A stretch of DNA of 64,000 bases, from assembly GCF_024363565.1 (NCBI RefSeq), contig NZ_JAJEKE010000004.1:124001-188000 (forward strand), written 5' to 3'. A program made the translations under genes and the position numbers. Position 1 is the first letter of the stretch. Each line of letters opens with the position of its first letter. This stretch comes from Lutispora saccharofermentans. Lineage in GTDB: Bacteria > Bacillota > Clostridia > Lutisporales > Lutisporaceae. A model generated the notes under the pieces. It ran no database searches. It saw only the letters and a list, made by a program, of their open reading frames with translations, and had not been told where the DNA came from. This document shows positions 32,726 to 41,143 of this stretch, piece after piece.

Positions 32726-34021
32726 TTAGAACGGTGGAAACATCAGTAGAGTCCAGGGGATCATGACTGCCGTGATCAGCAACGCGGGGAGCCAGCCTGC
32801 CTTCAGTAGATCCTTCTGCTTGTAGCCGCCGACTTCCATCAGGAAGGGGACGCAAACGGTGGAAAGCGGGGTTAGGTAGGAGGTCCAGCAGGCGGTGAAT
32901 ACCATGCTTAGCAGGCCGATAGGGTTCCAGCCCAGAGATGCACAGGTAAGCAGCACAACCGGAGTCAGGGCCGAATACAGGGCAAGATTTGACATCATCT
33001 GCGTCATCACGAAGCCGACGATCCAGAACAGCGCATACACGAAAACGGGGGAGGGATCATTGCCGATCATCTTGGTAACCAAGCTGGCAATCAAGTCGCC
33101 GGCGCCAGTATTGACCAGTGCGTTGCCCAGACCAAGAGAGCCGACATATAGGAAGATGGGGGGCAGAGAAAGGGCGCTCATCGCTTCTTTTTCGCTCAGC
33201 ACGCCGGTGAGAATCTCCAGCACCGCGCCTGCAAAGCAGATCTGCCATGTGGGAATGCCGATATAGGAGGCAAGCAGAATGCCCACAACAACGGCCAGGA
33301 AAATGCCGTAGCCAAGGACCTCACGGACGGGATCCAGAGGCTTCTTTTCCACCGTTTTTTTCTGCTGGTTCTGCTGATCGGCGCCGCCCTCAAGCGGGCC
33401 GTAATCCGGGCAAAACCTGGGACAGATGAAAACGCCGCAAATATAAGCCATGACAATAGAAGGCAGTCTTACCAGGAACGGATCGAACATATGCGACTTA
33501 TAGGCAAGGCCGTAGGTCGCGAACAGTTCATTATTCGCAATATAGGACGTGGCGCCGGAGCCAATGGGGAAAGCCACAACGGACACGATGGAGATCAGCG
33601 CAATGGAGAACAGCCCCTTGGAAGGGCTCTTGCCCATTTTGCGGCAGAAATCAACTACTAGAGGATAGCAGATGGTGAAGATCAAAATCGCGCTGGGCGC
33701 GACCTGTGCAATAAGCACAGTGACCAAGCAGTAGCCGGCCATACCGGCAATAAACGAACCGCCCGACACCTTGTAGACAAGGTTTGTGACTTTGTGGATC
33801 ATCTGGGTGCGATTCAGTCCTGCAGCCACAATGAACATACAAGCCATAATGATTGCAGAACTATTAGAAAAGCACCCAAGGGCATCAGAAGCCGAAAGAC
33901 AGCCGGTAATCGTCAGGACAAAGAAGGAGGTCATGGACACCAGTGCCAGCGGCCACTTGTTGGAAATATACCCAATAAGGGTAACGACAAAAACAATAAG
34001 ACATATAGTTTGTTGAGTCAT
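32726..34021 (-). CDS. DASS/SLC13-like anion (dicarboxylate-type) permease
   Basis: A 431-residue integral membrane protein with about 11-12 hydrophobic segments. It starts MTQQTICLIVFVVTLIGYISNKWPLALVSM and includes LNRTQMIHKVTNLVYKVSGGSF, GSGATSYIANNELF and YLTPLSTVCVPFLMEVGGYKQKDLLKAGW, the pattern of the divalent anion:sodium symporter superfamily. ATG 34021 has AAGGAG 8 bases upstream. It is GC-rich relative to the window and follows an MFS transporter and an AbgB-like hydrolase on the same strand. It may import a carboxylated conjugate or its product. Confidence 0.8.
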   Translation of the reverse strand: MTQQTICLIVFVVTLIGYISNKWPLALVSMTSFFVLTITGCLSASDALGCFSNSSAIIMACMFIVAAGLNRTQMIHKVTNLVYKVSGGSFIAGMAGYCLVTVLIAQVAPSAILIFTICYPLVVDFCRKMGKSPSKGLFSIALISIVSVVAFPIGSGATSYIANNELFATYGLAYKSHMFDPFLVRLPSIVMAYICGVFICPRFCPDYGPLEGGADQQNQQKKTVEKKPLDPVREVLGYGIFLAVVVGILLASYIGIPTWQICFAGAVLEILTGVLSEKEAMSALSLPPIFLYVGSLGLGNALVNTGAGDLIASLVTKMIGNDPSPVFVYALFWIVGFVMTQMMSNLALYSALTPVVLLTCASLGWNPIGLLSMVFTACWTSYLTPLSTVCVPFLMEVGGYKQKDLLKAGWLPALLITAVMIPWTLLMFPPF

Positions 34022-34091
34022 TATGTGCACTCCTTTACTTGATAAATATTTACTGTTGATGTTGATATGGAAATTGAACCGGTGCAGTTGT

Positions 34092-35483
34092 TCAAGCACC
34101 CCTGTGTGCAGGCCAGAACCGAATAATCACCGCAAAAACGCTGGCACAAAGGGCGGTATAAACCCAGAATGCACTGTTCAATCCATCGCAAAAACTTCCC
34201 CCAAAATTTTGCGCGCCCTGTAGAATGGCACTATTCAAAGCCGCTCCCAGCGAGTTTCCAAAGGTGCCCGCAAAAGACGAGAATGCCATCCCTCTGCCAA
34301 CCTCATCTTTTGATAGATAATGCTGTGCTATGGAACTTGGTCCCACTGCGGATATGCCGTCTGCCGCACCATACAATAGTTCAGAAAACAGCAGAATTGG
34401 AATCAGTGTATCTGTGCCGAATTGGGCGATCAGAAATACCGCCAGGCTGAACACGCCGATACCGATGAGCAAGGACCTGCGGTATTTGCGCTTTCGGCTA
34501 ATATAAACTCCGATCAGCAGTGATGCCAGCATCATACCGCCCTGTCTGGGCACCGTCATCATACCGCTCATGGTGGCATTCATGCCGCGAACATTTTGGT
34601 AATAAAGCGCCAGATAGTTCATGCCAGAATAGCAGATTCCGCCAGTGATCGTAACGATCAGGCAGATCAGATATTCCGGATGTGTTTTTATCACATCTGT
34701 AGGAATCAGCGGTGCACTGTGCTTTTTTTCACGCCGTACCAAAGCTGCCAGTGACACAAGCGACACAGCGGTAAGGAGAGCCGTCTGCAGCGAAAGCCAT
34801 GAGAAGGTGCCGCCCGCACTTGTCAGCAGGTATAAAAATGGCGCAATGCACAGGGTAAAAAAGACGATTCCCAGATAATCTAGGTTGCGTGCAGTGCTGA
34901 TGGGCTTTATGCGTGGAATGCCAAAGGCAGCACAGCAGAAATTCAAAGCTTCGAGCACCAGCAGTAGTACAAAAACCAGACGCCAGCTTTTAAAATCCGT
35001 CAGGGCGCCGCCCAGCACAGGGCCCAGCAGCGAAGACGCCGCCGTTAAAATAGAAATATAACTGATGATCTTGGGCCTCTGCGCCTCCGCAAAAGTGTCG
35101 GAAACCAGCGCGTATGTCACGGACGAAGTGAACCCGTTTGTAAATCCGCACATGGAAATGCCCAAAAGGAGCATCGGCGTGTTAAGCGCCATGGCGCACA
35201 GAACCATTGCGATGCAGTAACCGCCAAGACCTAGCAGATAGGTTGTCCGCCTGCCGATTTTGTCGCTGATGCTGCCCGCGATCGGCAGTGTGATCGCCAT
35301 AATGGTGGAGCTGAGAATGACAGTGATGCTGAAAAACTGCATCCCGTTCAATTCCGTCAGGATCTGGCTCAGCACCACTGATCGGGCCCCTACATAGAAC
35401 ATGTAAATGGGCTGTGCTGTCAAAAGTGATAGTACGGCAAGAACCTGCCGCCGCCTAATATTGTTCTCAGAAGTAGTATTCAT
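34092..35483 (-). CDS. Major facilitator superfamily transporter
   Basis: A 463-residue protein with about 12-14 transmembrane helices. The MFS motif A appears as GSISDKIGRRTTYLLGLGGY between helices 2 and 3. It starts MNTTSENNIRRRQVLAVLSLLTAQPIYMFYVGARS. The fold is of the drug:H+ antiporter type, but the operon context with an aminoacyl-aromatic hydrolase makes import or export of a metabolite equally possible. A GGGGGG ribosome-binding site lies 6 bases upstream of 35483. Confidence 0.85.
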   Translation of the reverse strand: MNTTSENNIRRRQVLAVLSLLTAQPIYMFYVGARSVVLSQILTELNGMQFFSITVILSSTIMAITLPIAGSISDKIGRRTTYLLGLGGYCIAMVLCAMALNTPMLLLGISMCGFTNGFTSSVTYALVSDTFAEAQRPKIISYISILTAASSLLGPVLGGALTDFKSWRLVFVLLLVLEALNFCCAAFGIPRIKPISTARNLDYLGIVFFTLCIAPFLYLLTSAGGTFSWLSLQTALLTAVSLVSLAALVRREKKHSAPLIPTDVIKTHPEYLICLIVTITGGICYSGMNYLALYYQNVRGMNATMSGMMTVPRQGGMMLASLLIGVYISRKRKYRRSLLIGIGVFSLAVFLIAQFGTDTLIPILLFSELLYGAADGISAVGPSSIAQHYLSKDEVGRGMAFSSFAGTFGNSLGAALNSAILQGAQNFGGSFCDGLNSAFWVYTALCASVFAVIIRFWPAHRGA

Positions 35484-35533
35484 GTATGGCCCCCCCGCTG
35501 TAGATTCTTCCGGTTGAAAATATATGATTTGTT

Positions 35534-36973
35534 TTACGCCATGACGGGGATCGAGGGCTTCACCCCATCAGGGATAAGGGAAGCAAACGGAACTCCGTTG
35601 GTTCTGGCGTTCTTCTCTTGTTTTGCGGCGGCGACAATGTCTGGATTGCTCAGCGTGTCAATGACAGATGCGGCAATGACTCTGCCTGCCTGCAGCATGC
35701 CTTTGTGTGCCATGCCGCTTTTGCCGACCGCAACCTCCTGCCAGGAGTGCATCGGTGTGCCGGCAGGCATGGTAGCCATACTAATCTGTGCCACCGGGCA
35801 TACCCAGCTCACATCGCCCACATCAGAGGAAGCCTGCCCCGTGCTTTCCTTACCCAAAGGCAGAACCACTTCGCAAAGAGCATCGTCTGCATATTTTAAC
35901 AGCTCAGTGCGCCGATCGCTGTTCTCTACCTGTGATGCAACCACCCGAAAGAAACTGCCTTTCTGGGCGATGGTCGCGCCGATGGCCGCAGCAAGATCGC
36001 GGTCTTCCTGACTGTATTGCGCGGCACCCAGCTCTTCAAGGTTTTTCTGCATGACCTTTGCAAGGACGACATTGGGCAGCATGTTGGAGCAAGCTTTAAC
36101 AAACTCGCAGTCCACGGTTGTGCCTGTCATGATTGCCGCCCCCGTTGCGTTGGCGGTTACTCTTTCATACAAATCCGTCAGCACCGGAAGCTGCGGCGCG
36201 CGCATCAGATAAGTGACATCCGCATGATCCTGCACCACATTAGGTGCTTCCCCGCCGCCGTCTGTGATCGCGTAATGCACGCGGCATTCAGTGGAGATAT
36301 GCTCTCTCAAGAACTGGGCGCCTACATTCATCAGTTCCATTGCATCCAGCGCGCTCCTGCCCAGTTCGGGGTCAATCGCGGCATGAGAGGTTTTCCCGTG
36401 AAAATGGTAAATCACCTTGTAGTTTGCAAGTGTGCTGCCCATCCCCACACTATTGCAGTCACCCGGGTGCCAGGAGAATGCGGCATCCAGCCTGTCAAAT
36501 GCGCCCGCCTTTGCAAGGAATGCCTTGCCGGAGCCGTTTTCCTCTGCGGGACAGCCGTAAAAGACCACTGTTCCCACATGTCCGTCCTGCAGATAAGCCT
36601 TTGCTGCAACGGCTGCAGCCAGTGCGCCGCCCCCCAGCAGATTATGGCCGCAGCCATGACCTGCGCCGCCGACCTTTACCGGCTCTTTGACCATGCTTTC
36701 CGCCTTCTGGCTCAAACCGGGAAGCGCATCAAACTCCGCAAGAATGCCAACAACGGGGCTGCCACTGCCATAGCTGCCGCAAAATGCCGTGGGAATATCG
36801 CCTAGGTTTTCGGTTACGGAAAAGCCCTCTTTTTTAAGAAACGCGCAATAGGTTTCCTTGGCGAATTTTTCCGTGTAGCCAACCTCGGGGTGATCCCAGA
36901 TTGCGTCGCTCAAAGCACACAGCTCATCGGAATACCGGTCTACCGCAGCAATGGCTTGTTCTTTTTTTGTCAT
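35534..36973 (-). CDS. M20-family amidohydrolase, AbgB-like
   Basis: A 479-residue metallopeptidase/amidohydrolase resembling AbgB, the subunit of p-aminobenzoyl-glutamate hydrolase. Metal-ligand motifs are GGAGHGCGHNLLGGGALAAA and FYGCPAEENGSGKAFLAKAGAFD, with FSWHPGDCNSVGMG following. GGAGG lies 8 bases before the start. It is the first gene of an operon with two transporters, a plausible uptake-and-hydrolysis unit for an acylated amino-acid conjugate. The gene is about 55-60% GC, well above its neighbours. Confidence 0.85.
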   Translation of the reverse strand: MTKKEQAIAAVDRYSDELCALSDAIWDHPEVGYTEKFAKETYCAFLKKEGFSVTENLGDIPTAFCGSYGSGSPVVGILAEFDALPGLSQKAESMVKEPVKVGGAGHGCGHNLLGGGALAAAVAAKAYLQDGHVGTVVFYGCPAEENGSGKAFLAKAGAFDRLDAAFSWHPGDCNSVGMGSTLANYKVIYHFHGKTSHAAIDPELGRSALDAMELMNVGAQFLREHISTECRVHYAITDGGGEAPNVVQDHADVTYLMRAPQLPVLTDLYERVTANATGAAIMTGTTVDCEFVKACSNMLPNVVLAKVMQKNLEELGAAQYSQEDRDLAAAIGATIAQKGSFFRVVASQVENSDRRTELLKYADDALCEVVLPLGKESTGQASSDVGDVSWVCPVAQISMATMPAGTPMHSWQEVAVGKSGMAHKGMLQAGRVIAASVIDTLSNPDIVAAAKQEKNARTNGVPFASLIPDGVKPSIPVMA

Positions 36974-37194
36974 TTACTCTACCTCCTTTATCATGATTTA
37001 TACAGGTTAACAAGCACTTCCCAAGCCTTGATCCTTTCATCACGCTTGCTATCGATGTAAAATTCGATTTGTTTTTGCACAGTTTTACACTCTTTTTTTT
37101 TAGTAGTTTATTTTGCTAATTGTGAAAACAGTGGGCAAAAAAATATCCTCCTCTTGAACGCTTAGTATTTTGGGGCTGTATGGGAAGCTACCTT

Positions 37195-37320
37195 TCAGGG
37201 TATTTTCCTTTGTCCGTGCTCATACATGTTATATGTTGAGATTAGGATTCCCAGAATTTCAGCCATTTCCGCCTGAGTAATATTCTTTCTGCTTCGTAAT
37301 TCGGTCAAGCTCTTTTTCAC
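37195..37320 (-). pseudogene. Truncated XRE-type helix-turn-helix gene
   Basis: From a GTG at 37320 with GGGAG 7 bases upstream, 41 residues encode LTELRSRKNITQAEMAEILGILISTYNMYEHGQRKIP and stop. This is a normal Cro/CI-type DNA-binding domain cut off just after its fifth helix begins. A functional protein of this size is unlikely but not excluded. Confidence 0.6.
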
Positions 37321-37399
37321 TGTTTTACTCCCGTATTTCACATTCAGCAAATATACAATTTCTATTTTACTTTCACTTATTGCAAAAGTCAATATTTTT

Positions 37400-37472
37400 T
37401 TCACATTTTGTGAATATAAGTTCTCAAATTTATGCAATATGCTATAGTCAAATTAAATTCACAAAATGTGAA
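37400..37472. promoter_or_regulatory. Two 15-bp palindromic operators flanking the XRE promoter
   Basis: TTCACATTTTGTGAA at 37400-37414 and its reverse complement TTCACAAAATGTGAA at 37458-37472 lie 43 bases apart, between the truncated XRE gene and the intact XRE gene. This is the arrangement expected for a Cro/CI-type repressor controlling a divergent promoter. Confidence 0.8.
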
Positions 37473-37485
37473 AAGGGGAATTCCG

Positions 37486-37851
37486 ATGGATAATAATTTG
37501 CTTGGCAGTAGAATTGCGAGATTAAGGGAAGAAAAAGAACTTAGCCAGCTTGAACTGGCAAAAATGCTAAATATTTCAAATACAACGCTCTCTCAATATG
37601 AGTCCGGCAAAAGGGTTCCCAGTGATGAAATAAAAAAGCAGATGGCCGATTTCTTTGATGTCTCCATTGATTACCTGCTTGGGCGGACCAATATAAAAGA
37701 ATTGGCCGATAAGGTACTTGACCGCTACGGAAAATATTCCGCCTCCCCTCCGCAAACGCAAAACGGCCCTTATGAGGATCTTCCGCCTGAAGCTAAAAAG
37801 GAAATGGAAAAGGTCATGGAGTTTATACGGTATAAGTACGGGATAAAATAG
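37486..37851 (+). CDS. XRE-family transcriptional regulator
   Basis: A 121-residue regulator. The N-terminal helix-turn-helix is GSRIARLREEKELSQLELAKMLNISNTTLSQYESGKRVPSDEIKKQMADFFDVSIDYLLGRT. The C-terminal tail EDLPPEAKKEMEKVMEFIRYKYG is short and charged. AGGGG lies 8 bases before ATG 37486. A matched pair of 15-bp operators upstream points to autoregulation. Such small repressors often belong to mobile elements, and this one sits at the edge of the GC-rich block. Confidence 0.88.
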   Translation: MDNNLLGSRIARLREEKELSQLELAKMLNISNTTLSQYESGKRVPSDEIKKQMADFFDVSIDYLLGRTNIKELADKVLDRYGKYSASPPQTQNGPYEDLPPEAKKEMEKVMEFIRYKYGIK

Positions 37852-38213
37852 ACCGGAAACAAAAAATATTCAATAATCTGAGCTGGGTAAGATTGTTGAA
37901 CCTTCAAATAATGCTATAATCGGCTTATGGACTTACCGCTACGGAGAAATTATGAAAATTGTAATTGAACTGTGAAAAATGTGTTATACTAGATTATTAG
38001 GGAATTGATACGATGGAAGAAAAGATAATGAAAAATTAGTTTAGACGATAAATCATAGACAAAAATATTGGAACAGGCAGAAGAAGCTGGAATATTCTTA
38101 TCCAGTGCATAAATCCTATAAAATTCCATAAAAGTAGTTGTGTATACAGGGCCAGTCTATACTTCGCAATTAATTAATTTATACTTATAAGTAAATTGAT
38201 GGTCATAAAGGTA

Positions 38214-38247
38214 CTCCTTGTAACTAGCATAAACCAGTTACAAGGAG
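38214..38247. terminator. 12-bp perfect hairpin after the betaine operon
   Basis: ctccttgtaact pairs with agttacaaggag around a 10-base loop, about 70 bases beyond the BCCT stop. The T tract on the minus strand is weak, so it may be a terminator or a processing site. The remainder of the 465-base gap (37852-38316) shows nothing else I can support. Confidence 0.5.
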
Positions 38248-38316
38248 TTCTCATTTTGTCAATTATTCATTTTTCCCTTGATGCAACACTAGTGAGCTGC
38301 TGCCGGTTTTATAGCT

Positions 38317-39789
38317 TTATAATTCTTGCTTCAAGGCTTTCACAAGCGCCACACATGCGAATATCATGACTATAGCAAATGGGAAGGCTGCTGCAATGGA
38401 TGCTGTCTGAAGCGCTTTTAAGCCTCCTCCAAGCAGCAATGCGAATGCGAGCAGTGCCTGTACCAATCCCCAAAGGACCTTCTTTGAATTGCTTGGGTTC
38501 AGGTCGCCCTGCTGTGACATCATGCCCAATACAAAGGTTGCAGAGTTGGCTGATGTTATGAAGAATGTTCCCAGCAGGAATACTGCAATTATGGATATTA
38601 TGAATCCTAACGGGTATTTGCTCATTACTACAAAGAATGCTGTCTCAGTCAGCTTGGTTGCCTCTGCTGCCACCTCTGCACCGAGGTTGATTCCCAAAGA
38701 GCCGAATACTGCAAACCATATAAAGGAAGCAAGAGTCGGAGCCAATATAACTCCTATAACAAATTCTTTTATAGTTCTTCCCTTTGATATTCTGGCTATA
38801 AATGTGCCCACAAATGGTGCCCATGCAATCCACCAAGCCCAATAGAATATGGTCCAGCCTCCTATCCAGCTGTTGTCGCCGAAGGCTTCTATATGGAAGC
38901 TGTCATACACAAACTTATCAAGATACATTCCTATACCGTTTGTGAGAGAATTTATCATAGCCAGCTTGGGCCCTACAATTATAGACAGCGCCAATATGGC
39001 AAATGCCAAAATCAAGTTCAAATCAGATAAAAGCTTTATTCCTTTATCAATACCGCTTACCGCCGTCCATATATATATGATGGTTATTACAGCGATTATT
39101 GATAATTGGACCATTGTTGTAGTAGGAAGCCCGAACATGTAACTAAGTCCGCTGTTTATCTGAAGTGTCCCTATACCGAGAGAGGTAGCCACACCGGCAA
39201 CTGTCGCAAATATGGCAAGTATATCTATAGCTTTTCCTACAGGTCCTCTTACACCCTTTTCACCTATAAGAGGCAGGAAAATACTGCTTATAAGTCCAGG
39301 GGCATTTTTACGGAATTGGAAGTATGCCAGTGCAAGACCTATTACTGCATAATTGGCCCATGGATGAATACCCCAATGGAAAAAGGACTGCTTGATGGCA
39401 AAGTTGGCTGCCTCTGTAGTAGCACCTTCAATCCCTACAGGATTCAGAAAATGATTCAAAGGCTCAGCTACTCCCCAGAATACAAGGCCTATACCCATTC
39501 CGGAACCGAACAGCATACCAAACCAAGAAACCGTACTGAATTCAGGTACTGAGTCATCAGGCCCCAGTTTTATTTTGCCATATTTAGAAAAACCGATGGC
39601 AACACAGAATGCTACGAACACAAACATTGATATGAGATAAAGCCAGCTGAAATTATCTACAAGGGAGTTAAATAATGCATTAGCAGCACTCCCAAAGTTG
39701 GCCGGGGCCGCAAAGCCCCAGCCAACAATGGCAAATACCACTATCAAGGAAATAATATACACCGTATTGTCTTTCTTAACTTCCTTCAT
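38317..39789 (-). CDS. BCCT family betaine/carnitine/choline transporter
   Basis: A 490-residue membrane protein with about 12 transmembrane segments. The BCCT signature region is seen as WTIFYWAWWIAWAPFVGTFIARISKG, and GMGIGLVFWGVAEPLNHF precedes it. Transporters of this family import glycine betaine or related quaternary amines with sodium or protons. It is the third gene after grdI and grdH, so it most probably supplies betaine for reduction rather than for osmoprotection. GAGG lies 8 bases before the start. Confidence 0.9.
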   Translation of the reverse strand: MKEVKKDNTVYIISLIVVFAIVGWGFAAPANFGSAANALFNSLVDNFSWLYLISMFVFVAFCVAIGFSKYGKIKLGPDDSVPEFSTVSWFGMLFGSGMGIGLVFWGVAEPLNHFLNPVGIEGATTEAANFAIKQSFFHWGIHPWANYAVIGLALAYFQFRKNAPGLISSIFLPLIGEKGVRGPVGKAIDILAIFATVAGVATSLGIGTLQINSGLSYMFGLPTTTMVQLSIIAVITIIYIWTAVSGIDKGIKLLSDLNLILAFAILALSIIVGPKLAMINSLTNGIGMYLDKFVYDSFHIEAFGDNSWIGGWTIFYWAWWIAWAPFVGTFIARISKGRTIKEFVIGVILAPTLASFIWFAVFGSLGINLGAEVAAEATKLTETAFFVVMSKYPLGFIISIIAVFLLGTFFITSANSATFVLGMMSQQGDLNPSNSKKVLWGLVQALLAFALLLGGGLKALQTASIAAAFPFAIVMIFACVALVKALKQEL

Positions 39790-39807
39790 ATGGTAATCCT
39801 CATTTCA

Positions 39808-41130
39808 TTATATTTTTACTTTAAATACAGTTTGTTCTTTTATATCTGTAGTAAGTGCATCTAAAGCCACACCCACTCTGTGATATCGAAGCTTGAACTG
39901 AACTTCCTTCGGTGTGCCGGGATCTCCCAGGGGATATGGTATTGATATAGTTGGAACCATTCTGTTTGCTCCCACAGTCTTCGCAACAGGTATCAGATTA
40001 GCCATCTGCACTATAGTGATGCCTGCCTTTTCAATTTCTTTTGTCATCGTTGCACCGCAACGTGTACAAGTACCTCAGGTGGACGTGAGTATAACTGCCT
40101 TGACACCGTCAGCAACTAGCTCTACTGCTATCTCCTTGCCCATTCTTGCTGCCTCTGCCTGTGTTGTACCGGTACCGACAGTAGAATAGAAATACTTATA
40201 GACTCCGCCTATCTTACCTTCCTTCTCATAAGCGCGAAGGGCATCCAAAGGCAGAACAACGTCGGGGTCAGCATTAGCTGCTGCAGGGTCAAAGCCGGCA
40301 TGAATTGTCATAAACTCCCCCTCTGCCAGGTCATAAAGCTTTGTGACATCATATTTGCCCCACTTGGTAGCTGAAGCTGACTGGATCCTATCAGGATTTC
40401 CAACAGGCACAATACCGCCGGAAGTGACTAAAGCAATCTGAAGCTTGCTCAGTTCCTCCGGTGAAATAGCTGGTGCTATAGGTATCAAATCTGATGGAGG
40501 TATGGGAAGCTCGCTTTTAAATTCCTCGCCTTTTACCTTTTTCAGAAGCATGTCTATTACTCTGTCTGCGGCATTTACGGAAGGATCCAGGTATACCTGT
40601 TTTCTGATGCCTCTGCCGAAATAGCCTTCCTCAGAAGCCGAAAGGAGCTCTTCTCCATTCATCAGCTTTTTTGCGAAATTGGCCATAGCGGATACATCTT
40701 TTCTCATGGCTGCTGCGCTGGCTCCGCCTTCAAATATATACATTTCTTTTCTGAACATGTCAACACCCGGGTTTTCTTCGTTCATAGAAGTTATAACAGG
40801 CACGCTGAACTTTTCTTTCACGGCTTTACATATATTTCCGCAGGCACTGCCGTATCTTCCCGCTCTGAATGCGGGCCCTGCAAAGAATATATCAAACTCC
40901 TTGCCTTCCAGAAAGCCTAATATTGCATTTATCGCTTCTTCCTGCCTCGAACCCATGAAGTTATCACCGCAGATGATCGTATGCGTGACCTGATATTCGT
41001 CACCAAGCTGTTTTTGTAGCTCCATTGCCGGGCCTACCTGACCTTCCCTAATCTCTGGCGCATGGTCGGCCATTTCCTCGCCGCCTATTTGTCCAAAGAA
41101 CTGATTTATATATAAAATAGCTTTTTTCAT
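39808..41130 (-). CDS. grdH: Betaine (glycine/sarcosine-type) reductase component B, selenocysteine subunit
   Basis: A 440-residue selenoprotein read through an in-frame TGA at 40075-40077. The context is AVILTST-U-GTCTRCGATMTKEI, the invariant selenocysteine motif of GrdB/GrdF/GrdH, with Sec at residue 352. Downstream of the TGA the frame continues another 88 residues to the family's C-terminal end (QFKLRYHRVGVALDALTTDI). The subunit takes substrate and passes a carboxymethyl group to the selenoprotein GrdA. Substrate choice (betaine, hence grdH) is inferred from the BCCT transporter downstream; sarcosine or glycine specificity cannot be excluded. GGAGG lies 8 bases before ATG 41130. Confidence 0.92.
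40048..40062 (-). promoter_or_regulatory. Candidate bacterial SECIS hairpin in grdH mRNA
   Basis: 12 bases after the UGA the mRNA can form a 6-bp perfect stem CGUUGC/GCAACG with a GGU loop. Position and small G-containing apical loop are those of bacterial selenocysteine insertion elements that bind SelB. Confidence 0.6.
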
Positions 41131-41143
41131 CTAAAACACCTCC

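Noticed and set aside
32346-33456. Several open frames opposite or overlapping the DASS permease and the degraded region
   Set aside because: High GC produces long spurious frames. None has a start signal or recognisable domain.
39808-40047. A separate 79-residue gene downstream of grdH
   Set aside because: It is the C-terminal part of GrdH after the selenocysteine UGA. There is no ribosome-binding site for an independent start, and the family sequence continues across the TGA.
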